From NCBI RefSeq assembly GCF_027924405.1, contig NZ_AP026978.1, positions 5,456,001 through 5,520,000 on the forward strand: a stretch of 64,000 nt of DNA. The letters are read 5' to 3'. This DNA comes from Nocardia sputorum. GTDB taxonomy: Bacteria > Actinomycetota > Actinomycetes > Mycobacteriales > Mycobacteriaceae. Both the position numbers and the translations under genes were made by a program. Of the stretch, positions 18,143-26,974 are shown piece by piece (within the stretch, counting starts at the first letter, position 1; each line of letters begins with the position of its first letter). Under the pieces are notes generated by a model. That model saw only the letters and a list, made by a program, of their open reading frames with translations, did no database searches and was not told where the DNA came from.

Positions 18143-19548
18143 GTCGTGACCCCCTCCGGCGTGTTGCGGCCGTTCCCGCGCAGCCGGAACCGTCGCTCGA
18201 AACCGGTGACGAACGCAGACAACGGCACCGACGTGGTCGAGCGCTCCACAACACCATCGTCGGCGACATAGAAGACCGCCCGGTCCAGGGCAATTTCGCC
18301 GTCCGGCACCGGCGAACGCACCACCCATCCCACGCTGATGCGATCAGCTCGCAACCTCGACAGCGGGTATCCCGTCGTCTCATAACCCCGTCGTCGGATG
18401 TGATCCCGGACGAGGTCGAGCGCATCCGCTTCGCCGATCCCCTCCGCGTGGTTCGCTGCCAGATCCGCGAGCACGAACTGGAACATCGCGCCATCGATGT
18501 CGGTGGCGTCACCGAAAGCCTGCGCAATGGCCTCGCGGGTCACCGCACCGGCCTGCGCAGCCGACACCAACAACTCGGCCGCGGCCGACGTACCGCTCGA
18601 CCGGTCGTCCAGCAGGTTGCCGACGACACCCGCCACGGTGCCGACCGTCCACACCGCGGGCAGCGCCGGCGCGCACTCCGGTATCGGCGCGGACTCACCC
18701 CGATACCACCGACCGGCCTCCCACCAGTAACAAAACGACAGCAGACCGGTTGTCGCCCGCGGGTTGAGCACCGGATCGGCCACCCACGCCGGCGCTCCCG
18801 CGAACAAATCCGGCATCGCAGCGCCCGCGTTGTACGCGGCGTCCAGGACTGGCGCGTCCCACACACCACCCGACAGCACAGCCCGGTCACCGGGCAGTAG
18901 GGTCAACGTCGAACCACTGCGTCCCCCGCCTTCGAAGATTCCCACCGACGGACCGATTCGCGGCCCCTGCTTCGACCCCACCGCCACGAAGGCTGCCGCC
19001 AGCACAGCCCACCGTGCCCACAACACGGCCAGCTCCGGCAGTTCGTTGTCCACGGCCACCGCCCGCAAACCCGCACGCCGGTCCGCACGCATCGCGTCCG
19101 CGGCAGCGCGCGGCGACCGTGTTCGACGTTCGCCGCGACCGAGGTAGGCCGCCAGCCAAACCGGCAGCCGATCCCGCGGATAGCGTTCCAAGTCGGCGAG
19201 ATAGGCTTCCGGTGCGAACAATTGCTCGCCCGGGAACGGCACCGCACCGTGATCGGCGACGGCCTCTACACCGTCCACATCGATGCGCACCAGCAACCGC
19301 CACCACGGCCCGCCGGCGGCCCCTGCCGACACCTGCCGGTGTCGGCGCACCGCATTCCACACCGCATCCGGTACCTGGCACCGGAACGACCGGAAACCGT
19401 CGTCGACCACCAGCAGCGCCGATTCGGCGACCACGGTCATCGCGAACCACGCCTCCAGCCGCTGCCATCCGGACGGGGCCACCGCACGCAGCCCATCCGC
19501 GATCCGCTCGGTGAACCCGGCGAGATCCTCATCCCCGGCCCGCGTCAC
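18139..19548 (-). CDS. YezG-like immunity-type protein
   Basis: The protein is 469 aa. A GTG at 19548 is preferred because GGAGAG lies just upstream; an in-frame GTG at 19644 lacks such a site. The first 140 residues have the YezG/DUF600 pattern: GWQRLEAWF, a later PWWRLLVRID strand, DHGAVPFPGEQ, then a Tyr-x3-Leu-x3-Pro-Arg segment and PVWLAAYL. The YezG family is known for immunity to contact-dependent toxins. The C-terminal 300 residues are unassigned and end in a beta-rich segment (GWVVRSP, ALDRAVFYVADDG) that could be a second immunity-type fold. Its place as first gene of a three-gene operon with a toxin-like giant protein fits an immunity role, which is inference. Which toxin domain it might neutralise cannot be told from sequence. 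Confidence 0.65.
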   Translation of the reverse strand: MTRAGDEDLAGFTERIADGLRAVAPSGWQRLEAWFAMTVVAESALLVVDDGFRSFRCQVPDAVWNAVRRHRQVSAGAAGGPWWRLLVRIDVDGVEAVADHGAVPFPGEQLFAPEAYLADLERYPRDRLPVWLAAYLGRGERRTRSPRAAADAMRADRRAGLRAVAVDNELPELAVLWARWAVLAAAFVAVGSKQGPRIGPSVGIFEGGGRSGSTLTLLPGDRAVLSGGVWDAPVLDAAYNAGAAMPDLFAGAPAWVADPVLNPRATTGLLSFCYWWEAGRWYRGESAPIPECAPALPAVWTVGTVAGVVGNLLDDRSSGTSAAAELLVSAAQAGAVTREAIAQAFGDATDIDGAMFQFVLADLAANHAEGIGEADALDLVRDHIRRRGYETTGYPLSRLRADRISVGWVVRSPVPDGEIALDRAVFYVADDGVVERSTTSVPLSAFVTGFERRFRLRGNGRNTPEGVTT

Positions 19549-20082
19549 GGCGCTCTCCGCGTTCCGGGAACGACGAACGCGCTGAAGCCGCCGGAGGCGC
19601 CGACGCACGACATCGACCGCAAGCAGTTCACGAGCAGTTCCCACATTCGCCTGGATTGGTTCTCGTCAGGATCCGAATGTCCTAACCTTCGAAGATTTCG
19701 CACTTCGGGTCCGGGCGCAATGCGCGTATTCACCAGCTATGGCAAGACCACACGTTGCCGACACCTCGACCACCGCAGGCCTGCGACAAAAGACCCGAGC
19801 AGCAGCCGACCGACACCCCGATCGACTGACAGGCTAGCGTCGGCGCCGGCTGCTGCTCCACCGACGCATACCCCCGACCCGGCACCGCCGCTGCGGACGG
19901 CGCGCCGAAGGTTGTCCCAAATCGAACCGAGTTTCGATCACCGCCGACGGCCCGATAACCCCGAATCCCCCGGGCTCCCCTGTCGACATTCCCGCCGCTG
20001 GGCCCTCACGGGCGAGGAGCCGATGTCGTCGGTCAGCGGACGATGGCGGCCAGGATGGTTCGGCAACACGCCCGACCAGCGT
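19549..20082. other. 534-bp intergenic region upstream of the toxin operon
   Basis: No convincing gene. It lies between the ectB stop and the YezG-like gene, both on the minus strand, and presumably carries the operon promoter. The only structure I see is an 11-bp inverted repeat (19797-19858). I could not pick out clear -10 and -35 boxes. Confidence 0.6.
19797..19858. repeat. 11-bp inverted repeat, 40-bp spacer
   Basis: GAGCAGCAGCC at 19797-19807 is matched exactly by GGCTGCTGCTC at 19848-19858. It lies about 250 bp upstream of the toxin-operon start and has no T-run, so it is not an obvious terminator. It could be a regulator site or a remnant of rearrangement. Confidence 0.5.
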
Positions 20083-21339
20083 TCACGCGCAGATCGTCTC
20101 CATGGCTCCGGCCAGCAGCCGGATGCCGTGGTCGATCTCGTCCTCGGCGATCGTCAGGGGCGGCATCAGTTTGACCACCTCATCGGCCGATCCGGAGGTC
20201 TCCACCAGCAGACCGCGGTCGAAGGCGGCCTGCGCGACCTTCTCCCCCAGCGATGCGTCCTCGAAGACGACGCCGTGGACCAGGCCACGTCCACGAGCAG
20301 AGACACCGGGGAAGGCCGCGGTCAGCTCGCTCAGGGCCCGCGCGATCCGCTCACCTTTGGCAGCGGTCGCGGCCTCCAGCGCGGAATCCGACCAATAATG
20401 TTCCAGCGCTACTCGTCCGGTGACGAAAGCCGCGTTGTTGCCTCGGAAGGTGCCGTTGTGCTCGCCCGGCGCCCACTGATCGAGCTCCGGCCCGAACAGC
20501 ACCAGCGCCATCGGCAGGCCGTAGCCGCCGATCGATTTCGACAACGTCACGATGTCGGGCACAACGCCGGCGACCTCGAAGGAGAAGAACGGCCCGGTGC
20601 GGCCGCAGCCCATCTGGACATCGTCGACGATCAGCAGGATCCCCCGGGACGAACACAACTCGGCCAGCCCACGCAGCCATTCCGCGCGGGCGACATTGAT
20701 GCCCCCTTCGCCCTGCACCGTCTCCACGATCACCGCGGCCGGTAGATCCAAACCCGACGACGGGTCGTCGAGCGCCTTGCGCATCCACAGCAGGTCGTCG
20801 GCGATCCCGAGGTAGCCGTCGTAGGGCATCGGCATGGCATGCCCGAGCGGCACCCCGGCGCCCGACCGCTTGGCGGCGTTCCCGGTGACGGCCAGCGCGC
20901 CGAGCGACATCCCGTGGAAGGCGTTGGTGAAGCTCAGCACGGTCTGCCGCCCGGTGACCTTGCGGGCGAGCTTCAACGCTGCCTCCACCGCGTTCGCTCC
21001 GGTCGGTCCCGGGAACTGGACCTTGTAGTCCAGGCTGCGGGGGACGAAGACATTGTCGCGCAACGCTTCGAGCAGCCGCCGCTTGGCGACGGTGGACATG
21101 TCGAGCCCGTGGGTGATGCCGTCCTCGGCGATGTAGTCCAGGAGTGCGCGTTTGAGCACCGGATTGTTGTGGCCGTAGTTGAGCGAGCCCGCGCCCGCGA
21201 AGAAGTCCAGGTATTCCTTGCCGTTCTCGTCGCGTAACCACGCGCCGCTGGCGGTGTCGAAGACGGCGGGCCAACAGCGACAGTACCCGCGCACGTTCGA
21301 TTCGAGTGTTTCGAAAACAGTCATCTCGGCGACGGTCAT
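20083..21339 (-). CDS. ectB: Diaminobutyrate--2-oxoglutarate transaminase, EctB type
   Basis: The protein is 418 aa. It is a class III PLP aminotransferase that makes L-2,4-diaminobutyrate from aspartate semialdehyde with glutamate as amino donor. GPTGANAVEAA (about 111-121) fits the phosphate-binding loop, IVDDVQMGCGRTG (237-249) supplies the Asp that contacts the pyridine nitrogen, and LSKSIGG carries the Schiff-base Lys268. The N-terminal TVFETLESNVRGYCR is typical of EctB. AAGGA stands five bases before the ATG at 21339. No ectA or ectC is adjacent, so this is a stand-alone copy. The diaminobutyrate may feed ectoine made elsewhere or a non-ribosomal peptide or siderophore; the sequence does not decide. 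Length is normal for the family. Confidence 0.88.
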   Translation of the reverse strand: MTVAEMTVFETLESNVRGYCRCWPAVFDTASGAWLRDENGKEYLDFFAGAGSLNYGHNNPVLKRALLDYIAEDGITHGLDMSTVAKRRLLEALRDNVFVPRSLDYKVQFPGPTGANAVEAALKLARKVTGRQTVLSFTNAFHGMSLGALAVTGNAAKRSGAGVPLGHAMPMPYDGYLGIADDLLWMRKALDDPSSGLDLPAAVIVETVQGEGGINVARAEWLRGLAELCSSRGILLIVDDVQMGCGRTGPFFSFEVAGVVPDIVTLSKSIGGYGLPMALVLFGPELDQWAPGEHNGTFRGNNAAFVTGRVALEHYWSDSALEAATAAKGERIARALSELTAAFPGVSARGRGLVHGVVFEDASLGEKVAQAAFDRGLLVETSGSADEVVKLMPPLTIAEDEIDHGIRLLAGAMETICA

Positions 21340-21387
21340 GGCGATCCTTACTCGTCGTGCGCGAGCGCTCCAAAATCTGAAGTGACA

Positions 21388-21400
21388 GTGTTTCTAACAC
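21388..21400. promoter_or_regulatory. Palindrome upstream of ectB
   Basis: GTGTT-TCT-AACAC is a perfect 5-3-5 inverted repeat about 50 bp upstream of the ectB start. Size and position suit a dimeric repressor site. The regulator is unknown and no regulator gene is adjacent. Confidence 0.35.
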
Positions 21401-21509
21401 CGATGCCTGCCGGGTGTGGCCTTTTCCGGAAACAGCGCCGAACCCTTTCCGGCCCCGAGCGCGCGAATCCGCCCGCTGACAGGGCGGGCGGATCCGGCAA
21501 ATATCGAGT

Positions 21510-22187
21510 TCAGTCGGACTCGCGAGCGCCCTGGTCGAGCCGGAAAGGCGGGTACTCGTCCCGCATCAAACCGGCGTAGGCCTGCACGCGGATGATCCAG
21601 CGATTGACGCCCATCACGAAGTCGTAGAGGCCCTGCGGGTAACGCGCCGTGACCAGCAACGCGACCAGCGCGACGAGCAGGAGGACGCCGAGCAGCGAAA
21701 TGGAGGCGCCGCCCCAGTCGTCACCGTCGCCGCCCGCGAACGCGACGCCGCCGCTCACCACCGCGCCGACGATGAGGTAGTGCGGAATGGCCAGCAGCCA
21801 CCACTTCACCAGTACCAGGCCGCGATGCAACGTCTCCGGGTAGTCGATCTCCAAGTCGGCCGGGTAGTCGGCGTTCGCCCGCAGACTGAACGGCGGGTAC
21901 TTGTCGGTGCCGAGTACCGACAAGGCGTAGAAGGTCACCCGCCATCCCCAGCGCATGACGCCGACATTGAAGTCGAACAGCCCCCGCGGGTACTTGCCGG
22001 TGATCAGGATCGCGAAGAAGGCGACGACCGTGAGCACCGCGTAGGCGATGTGCAGGAAGAGCAGCACGATGTAGTGCGGTATCGCCAATAGCCACTTCAC
22101 CAGCCACAACCACCGCGACAGCGCGGGATCCAGATCGCCGCGCACGCGAATGGGGTCGGACGGGACGACGGGCTTCTCGAGTTCCAT
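21510..22187 (-). CDS. DUF4389 membrane protein
   Basis: The protein is 225 aa and consists of two related halves, an internal duplication of the DUF4389 unit. Each half begins with a hydrophobic helix containing WLLAIPHY (about residues 32-39 and again near 130) and ends with KYPRGLFDF...RW or RYPQGLYDF...NRW, followed by a short (D/E)-(K/E)-YPPF stretch. About four membrane helices are expected. The gene is monocistronic, with its stop at 21510 and the divergent lpqS-like gene beginning 230 bp upstream. The biochemical function of the family is unknown. The assignment to the family is firm; the role is not inferable. Confidence 0.8.
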   Translation of the reverse strand: MELEKPVVPSDPIRVRGDLDPALSRWLWLVKWLLAIPHYIVLLFLHIAYAVLTVVAFFAILITGKYPRGLFDFNVGVMRWGWRVTFYALSVLGTDKYPPFSLRANADYPADLEIDYPETLHRGLVLVKWWLLAIPHYLIVGAVVSGGVAFAGGDGDDWGGASISLLGVLLLVALVALLVTARYPQGLYDFVMGVNRWIIRVQAYAGLMRDEYPPFRLDQGARESD

Positions 22188-22416
22188 GAGCGATGCTCCT
22201 TACGGTTGCTGTGATCCAAGCCACAACCAGTAGGTGTCCTGATTGTCCCGTATTCGGCCGTTCGAGAACGGCACCATCTGATACCGACACGCCAACGAAC
22301 AGGGTTCGAGGAGGGTGGCTGTGGCGCACGGCCGGGCTTGAGCCGCAATCGAATCGACCGCGCTGCCGCGCACACCGGCGGATCGTGCCGGTGCCGGACT
22401 TGTACCATCGGGAACC

Positions 22417-22833
22417 GTGACGTTCGGCGCGCTGCGACTACCGGTTGCCCGGGTGCTCGTGGCTCTCGCGTACACCGTCTGGGTGGTCGCCATGGCGGTG
22501 CCGCAGTGCCACGTCTTCACCCATGCCGTCGCGCCGCACGCGCACATCGAAGCGTCCGGTCCCGTCATGGCCTCCCCCGCCGCTCCGGCGATCCTCCTCG
22601 ACCGCCATCAGCACGCCGCCGAGCCGGACCGGCACGTACCCGCCGACATGGTGCTCGCCGCCCTGCCGCGCGCTGCCGCGCTGCTGGTGCTGCTTCTGGT
22701 CGCCGCGGTGCCGCTGTTCCTGGCGGCGCCCGCGGCCTGGCTCGGCGGCGGCGTGCGGGCGCCTCCGGTCGCGGCCCTCCCGGTGTGGCCGGGCAGAGAC
22801 AAACTCACGCGATTCGGCATCGATCGGAACTGA
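22417..22833 (+). CDS. Small His-rich membrane protein, LpqS-like
   Basis: The protein is 138 aa, with a GTG start at 22417. An N-terminal hydrophobic segment (about 8-28) is followed by a His-rich stretch ([14 protein letters not shown], then [11 protein letters not shown]), a second hydrophobic helix (about 80-105), and a C-terminus [10 protein letters not shown] that resembles the ending of mycobacterial LpqS. The gene order LpqS-like, CysK2-like, MFS is the same as M. tuberculosis Rv0847-Rv0849, where lpqS belongs to the copper-responsive RicR regulon. Metal binding at the cell surface is therefore the best guess, resting on both the histidines and the synteny. No lipobox is obvious and I see no RicR-type operator upstream. 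Confidence 0.55.
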   Translation: MTFGALRLPVARVLVALAYTVWVVAMAVPQCHVFTHAVAPHAHIEASGPVMASPAAPAILLDRHQHAAEPDRHVPADMVLAALPRAAALLVLLLVAAVPLFLAAPAAWLGGGVRAPPVAALPVWPGRDKLTRFGIDRN

Positions 22834-22940
22834 TCGGTCAGCGTCAGGCCGGAGCCTGCCGGGGCCCGGCCGGTGTTCGTGCGACGTCCGCACTCACACC
22901 GTCGCTGTACCCAGCGACCGCACAGAATCGACGATTCCTC

Positions 22941-24119
22941 ATGACTTCTGCGCTGCAGAACCCGGCTGTGCCCGAACCCGCTCCGCGCGAACCGGCTACC
23001 CCGGCTCCGCTCGTGAGCCCGGCGAGTCTCCTGACCGCCGCTCAGCGCTGCCCGCGTCCGGACACCATGGTGGGCAACACGCCGGTGCTCTGGATCACCG
23101 AACCACTCGACAGCACAACGCGACCGGACGGCCGCGGCTTCTGGGCCAAGCTCGAAGGCGCCAACCCCGGCGGGATGAAGGACCGGCCCGCGTTGCACAT
23201 GGTCGAGCGCGCCAGGGCCCGCGGCGACCTCGCACCGGGCGCTCCGATCATCGAATCGACCAGCGGCACCCTCGGTTTGGGCTTGGCGCTGGCGGGCATG
23301 GTGTATCACCACCCGGTCACGCTGGTCACCGACCCCGGCTTGGAGCCGCTCATGCGACGCATGCTCGCCGCCTACGGCGCGCGGCTGGAGCTGGTCACCG
23401 AGCCGCACCCCACCGGCGGCTGGCAGCAGGCGCGGCGCGACCGCGTCGCCGAACTGCTGGCCCGGGACCCGCGAGCATGGTGCCCCGACCAGTACCGCAA
23501 CCCCGACAACCGCGACGCCTACGAGACCCTGGCGCTCGAGCTGGTCGCCCAGCTGGGACGGATCGACGTCCTGGTCTGCTCGGTCGGCACGGGTGGGCAT
23601 TCCGCGGGGATCAGCCGCACGCTGCGCCGGTATTTCCCGCACCTGCGCTTGGTGGGCGTCGACACCGTGGCGTCCACGATCTTCGGGCAGCCTGCGGGCC
23701 CGCGACTGATGCGCGGGCTGGGGTCGAGTATCCACCCGGACAACGTCGACTATCCGGCGTTCGACGAGGTCCACTGGGTCGCGCCGGCGGAGGCGGTGTG
23801 GACCTGCCGCAGGCTCGCCGCGACCCACCACGCCGCAGGCGGCTGGAGCGTCGGCGCGGTCGCCCTGGTCGCGGGCTGGCTGGCCCGCACCAGCGACCCG
23901 GTCACGCGAATCGCCGCGGTCTTCCCCGACGGTCCGCTGCGCTACTTCGACACCGTGTACAACGACGAGTACTGCCGTGCGCACGGCTTGCTCGGCGCCG
24001 CCCCGCCCGCCGCGCCGCGCCACATCGCGCATCCGGGCGACGCCGTCGCGGAGTCCTGGACCCGGTGCGCCACGGTCATCGATCCCCGTGGCGGCGCACG
24101 CGAGGAGGGGACGCGATGA
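22941..24119 (+). CDS. cysK2: CysK2-like PLP-dependent cysteine synthase family enzyme
   Basis: The protein is 392 aa, with an ATG at 22941. It has a fold-type II PLP enzyme pattern: [11 protein letters not shown] provides the Schiff-base Lys80, [12 protein letters not shown] (about 114-125) fits the substrate-binding loop, and [10 protein letters not shown] the PLP phosphate-binding loop. M. tuberculosis CysK2 is known to make S-sulfocysteine from thiosulfate and O-phosphoserine, and the same neighbours (an lpqS-like gene before, an MFS gene after) suggest the same enzyme here. It is longer than ordinary CysK (about 310 aa), as CysK2 is, with an extended N-terminus and tail. The last codons overlap the next gene by four bases (ATGA), so the two are translationally coupled. 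Role in sulfur and redox stress metabolism is inferred. Confidence 0.75.
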   Translation: MTSALQNPAVPEPAPREPATPAPLVSPASLLTAAQRCPRPDTMVGNTPVLWITEPLDSTTRPDGRGFWAKLEGANPGGMKDRPALHMVERARARGDLAPGAPIIESTSGTLGLGLALAGMVYHHPVTLVTDPGLEPLMRRMLAAYGARLELVTEPHPTGGWQQARRDRVAELLARDPRAWCPDQYRNPDNRDAYETLALELVAQLGRIDVLVCSVGTGGHSAGISRTLRRYFPHLRLVGVDTVASTIFGQPAGPRLMRGLGSSIHPDNVDYPAFDEVHWVAPAEAVWTCRRLAATHHAAGGWSVGAVALVAGWLARTSDPVTRIAAVFPDGPLRYFDTVYNDEYCRAHGLLGAAPPAAPRHIAHPGDAVAESWTRCATVIDPRGGAREEGTR

Positions 24120-25354
24120 CCGACCTGATCGCCGCCTTCCGCGGCTTCGATCGTCCCAGCCGCATGCTGATGGTCAATCAGTTCGCCATCAACACCGGGT
24201 TCTACATGCTGATGCCCTACCTGGCCGGGTACCTGGCCGGCCCGCTCGGGCTGGCCGCGTGGGCGGTGGGGCTGGTGCTCGGCATCCGCAACTTCGCCCA
24301 GCAAGGCATGTTCCTGCTCGGCGGCACGCTGGCCGATCGGCTCGGCTACAAACCGCTCATCGTGGCCGGATGCCTGCTGCGCACGGGCGGTTTCGCGCTG
24401 CTCGCGGTCGCGGAGACGCTGCCGGCGCTGCTGGTCGCGTCGGCGGCGACCGGTTTCGCGGGTGCGCTGTTCAACCCCGCGGTGCGCGCGTATCTCGCGG
24501 CGGACTCCGGCGACCGGCGGGTGGAGGCGTTCGCCGTGTTCAACGTCTTCTACCAGGCTGGCATCCTGGTCGGCCCGATCGTCGGGCTCGCGCTGATGGC
24601 CGTCGACTTTCGCGCGACCGCCACCGGCGCCGCGGTGGTGTTCGGCGTGCTGACGCTGGCCCAGTTACGCGCGCTCCCGCAGCACGCGGGCGAGCCGAAA
24701 ACCGGCTCGGTGCTGGACGATTGGCGGGTCGTGCTGGCCAACCGCCCGTTCCTGCTGTTCGCCGCGGCGATGATCGGCTCCTCGGTGCTGGCCTTCCAGG
24801 TCTACCTGGCGTTGCCCGTGCACGCCGCGCGGATCGCGGGCGACTCGGCGACCGTGCTGATGACGACGGTCTTCGTCCTGTCCGGACTGATCGCGATCGC
24901 CGGGCAGCTGCGCATCACCCGGTGGTTCGGCCGGCGATGGGGACGCGCGCACAGCCTGGTGGCCGGGCTGGCGATCCTCGCGTCGGCGTTCGCGCCACTG
25001 GTGGCGATTCCGGGCACCCGCTTCGGCGTCTGGCCTGCGATCGGCGCACTGCTGCTGACCGCCGCGGCGCTGGGAATCGGTGCCGCAGCGGTGTTTCCGT
25101 TCGAAATGGACACGGTGGTCGCGCTGTCGGGCAACCGCCTGGTGGCGACGCACTACGGCCTCTACAACACCATTGTCGGCATCGGCATTCTGCTCGGGAA
25201 CCTGGGCATCGGAGCGCTGCTGGACGCCACGCGCGAAGCCGGGATGAGCGCGCTGGCGTGGGCGGTGCTCGTCGCCGTCGGCGCGGCCGCGGCGGCGGGG
25301 CTGTTCGCGCTCGCCCGGTCCGGACGACTCGACGCGCCGGTCCCGGTCGGCTGA
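24116..25354 (+). CDS. MFS transporter (Rv0849-like)
   Basis: The protein is 412 aa with about twelve hydrophobic segments. The start overlaps the cysK2-like stop (ATGA). The MFS signature between helices 2 and 3 is visible as [14 protein letters not shown] (about 69-82), and a Pro/Gly-rich helix follows ([17 protein letters not shown]). It belongs to the drug/metabolite exporter branch. Synteny with M. tuberculosis Rv0849 suggests it exports or imports a compound linked to CysK2, perhaps a cysteine derivative; the substrate is unknown. It is the last gene of the operon and is followed directly by a hairpin terminator. Confidence 0.8.
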   Translation: MTDLIAAFRGFDRPSRMLMVNQFAINTGFYMLMPYLAGYLAGPLGLAAWAVGLVLGIRNFAQQGMFLLGGTLADRLGYKPLIVAGCLLRTGGFALLAVAETLPALLVASAATGFAGALFNPAVRAYLAADSGDRRVEAFAVFNVFYQAGILVGPIVGLALMAVDFRATATGAAVVFGVLTLAQLRALPQHAGEPKTGSVLDDWRVVLANRPFLLFAAAMIGSSVLAFQVYLALPVHAARIAGDSATVLMTTVFVLSGLIAIAGQLRITRWFGRRWGRAHSLVAGLAILASAFAPLVAIPGTRFGVWPAIGALLLTAAALGIGAAAVFPFEMDTVVALSGNRLVATHYGLYNTIVGIGILLGNLGIGALLDATREAGMSALAWAVLVAVGAAAAAGLFALARSGRLDAPVPVG

Positions 25355-25359
25355 GCAGT

Positions 25360-25394
25360 GCGGCCGTCCCGGATGTGTGCCATCCGGGGCGGCC
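25360..25394. terminator. Bidirectional hairpin between convergent genes
   Basis: GGCCGTCCCGGAT pairs with ATCCGGGGCGGCC (one G-T mismatch) around a 7-nt loop. It sits between the MFS stop and the stop of the convergent small gene. There is no long T-run. Confidence 0.6.
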
Positions 25395-25397
25395 CGG

Positions 25398-25724
25398 TCA
25401 GGCAGGCCCGCTCGACTGCGCCGAATACAGGCTGACCTCGCCGTCTTCGCTCAGGAAGGCGTTGACCAGCATGGTGCGGGTGGCCCGCAACTCCTCGTGA
25501 TCCGGCGCGGCGGTGGTGATCGAGATCTGCGGGATGACCGCCCAGTTGACCACGTAGCGCTCCGGCGGGCCGTCGTCGTCCGACAGCCTGGCGAGACGAA
25601 AGACCGAGACGGTTTTGCGGACGATCAGATTGCGCACGACCTCTGCGATTCGCTCGGGGTCTTCCAGCGCGAACATGAAGCCGAATGTCAACTCGGGCGA
25701 TGACACATAGGCGGGCACGAACAC
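25398..25724 (-). CDS. Conserved hypothetical protein, about 108 aa
   Basis: The reading frame is longer, but only the last 110 residues look like a real protein. They form alternating beta strands and helices (for example TVSVFRLARLSDD, RYVVNWAVIPQISI) and end with EVSLYSAQSSGPA. The start is uncertain: GTG at 25724 is used here, and GTG at 25706 or ATG at 25676 are alternatives, none with a strong ribosome-binding site. No signal peptide or membrane helix is seen. I do not recognise the family. It is convergent with the MFS gene and divergent from the DUF4254 gene. Confidence 0.5.
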   Translation of the reverse strand: MFVPAYVSSPELTFGFMFALEDPERIAEVVRNLIVRKTVSVFRLARLSDDDGPPERYVVNWAVIPQISITTAAPDHEELRATRTMLVNAFLSEDGEVSLYSAQSSGPA

Positions 25725-26107
25725 CGAGGCTAGCGGATCGGGCGGCAGCGCGCAGCGCTCGCGGCGAATCGGTTGCTGCTCATGCGCTCGAGGAATGGGA
25801 GAACGCCGGGCGACGAACCGCGCCGGTTGACCGATCCGTAACGGAACATAACGATTTCCCGGCAGCTCCCGGATTCGCAGAGCAGAGTGTTGCGCGGATT
25901 CGGCTACCGCGCTTTCCTGAAAGTGTCCCGATTTTCTCGGACGTCTTCTCTCGCATCGTCGCGGATTTCCCGGTTTCTCTGCCGTGCTGGTGGACCGTGG
26001 GACGACATCCGGTTGCGGGACTGCGCCGGAGCCGAGGGGCGCCCCTCCCCGAAATCCCCCTCGGCCCTGGCGTATCCACGGAGTCGTCAGGTCGCAGAGG
26101 TACGCCC
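25725..26107. other. 383-bp divergent intergenic region
   Basis: No gene is supported. The reading frame of the DUF4254 protein extends back into this stretch, but the extra residues are Arg/Pro-rich and unlike the conserved part. Promoters for both flanking genes should lie here; I see no clear operator. Confidence 0.5.
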
Positions 26108-26638
26108 ATGCCCACCGAATACGCTCAGCGCAGTTTCGGAACCGAAGAGCTACCACCGCCCGCCGCACTGCTGCGCGCGATCCGCGAGCCCGGTGAGAAC
26201 CAGCACCGCCACAGCGTGCTGCACGCCGCGCGGCAGCTCGTCGACTGCCACGAGCGGCGGCAGCGCACGCTGACGCGAGCGCACGCGCCGGGGGCGTCCA
26301 GCACCAGCGTCGCGGCGTGCAGCCAGCAAGTGGAGGACATCGACGGCTGCCGTGCCGAATGGATCGGACGGATCGACGCCTGGGTCGCGGCCAACGTGCA
26401 GCACCGGGAGGGCGCATCCCTGCATACCGAGACCCTCGGCGCGGTCATCGATCGAATCGCCGCGAAATGGGTTGCGGCTCGTCACACTTTGGGCGACGAG
26501 GTCACGGCGGGGCCGCAGCCCGCGCAGGCGGGCGACGCGGCCCACCTGCAGTGGACCAGGCTGGCCGAGCTGATCGACGGCTACCAGGATCTGATCACCG
26601 ACGTCATCGCGCATCGGCGCAGGCTGCCGGTGTGGTGA
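26108..26638 (+). CDS. DUF4254 protein
   Basis: The protein is 176 aa, with an ATG at 26108 and GAGG eight bases before. It is mostly helical, with several conserved-looking polar helices: HRHSVLHAARQLVDCHERR (about 40-58), VEDIDGCRAEWIGRIDAWV and TLGAVIDRIAAKWV. This helical pattern fits DUF4254, a family common in actinobacteria without a known function. It has no signal peptide or membrane segment, so it is probably cytoplasmic. The stop codon abuts the stop of the convergent downstream gene with no intervening base (TGATCA). Confidence 0.65.
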   Translation: MPTEYAQRSFGTEELPPPAALLRAIREPGENQHRHSVLHAARQLVDCHERRQRTLTRAHAPGASSTSVAACSQQVEDIDGCRAEWIGRIDAWVAANVQHREGASLHTETLGAVIDRIAAKWVAARHTLGDEVTAGPQPAQAGDAAHLQWTRLAELIDGYQDLITDVIAHRRRLPVW

Positions 26639-26974
26639 TCAGCGCGGCTCGTCGACCTCGGGTTCGACGACCTCGGCGTCCAGGAAACTCTCCGTCCCCG
26701 CTGCCTGCGGTTTCGTATCCGCCTGCGGCTTCGTGACCGGGACCTCGGCCTCGTCGCCGAGGTCACGATCGAGATCGCGCTGCGCCGCCGCGTCCCGGCG
26801 CGCCGCGGCCGCCGCCTCGTTCATCTCGATCGCGTCGGTGATCCACTCACCGATCTCCCGGGTGACTTCGGCGACGGTGCCCGTGATGATGTTGGCGATA
26901 TTGCCGACATGCCGGGCGCCGGAGGACGTCAATTCCTGAATGAGGTCTTTGTTGCTTTCGAATTTCCCGATCAT
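26639..26974 (-). CDS. Small conserved hypothetical protein
   Basis: The protein is 111 aa, starting with ATG at 26974 right after the desaturase stop on the same strand. The first half is a predicted helix-rich segment (KDLIQELTSSGARHVGNIANI, then EVTREIGEWITDAIEM), followed by an Ala/Arg/Asp-rich coiled segment and an acidic, Lys/Pro-containing disordered tail. No signal peptide or catalytic motif is seen. It is the distal gene of the reductase-desaturase cluster (the two genes abut), so it may be cotranscribed and could assist the desaturase or the cell envelope; this is inference from position only. Confidence 0.65.
   Translation of the reverse strand: MIGKFESNKDLIQELTSSGARHVGNIANIITGTVAEVTREIGEWITDAIEMNEAAAAARRDAAAQRDLDRDLGDEAEVPVTKPQADTKPQAAGTESFLDAEVVEPEVDEPR

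Noticed and set aside
18143..18328. N-terminal extension of the WXG-type protein
   Set aside because: The extra 62 residues overlap the upstream gene and are Arg/Cys-rich. The GTG at 18142 has a strong ribosome-binding site and a four-base overlap with the preceding stop.
22260..22416. RicR/CsoR copper operator upstream of the lpqS-like gene
   Set aside because: No TACCC...GGGTA-type palindrome could be found by eye.
25725..26417. Long minus-strand N-terminal extension of the small gene at 25398
   Set aside because: The added 230 residues are Arg/Pro-rich and run antisense through the DUF4254 gene. Only the last 110 residues look like protein.
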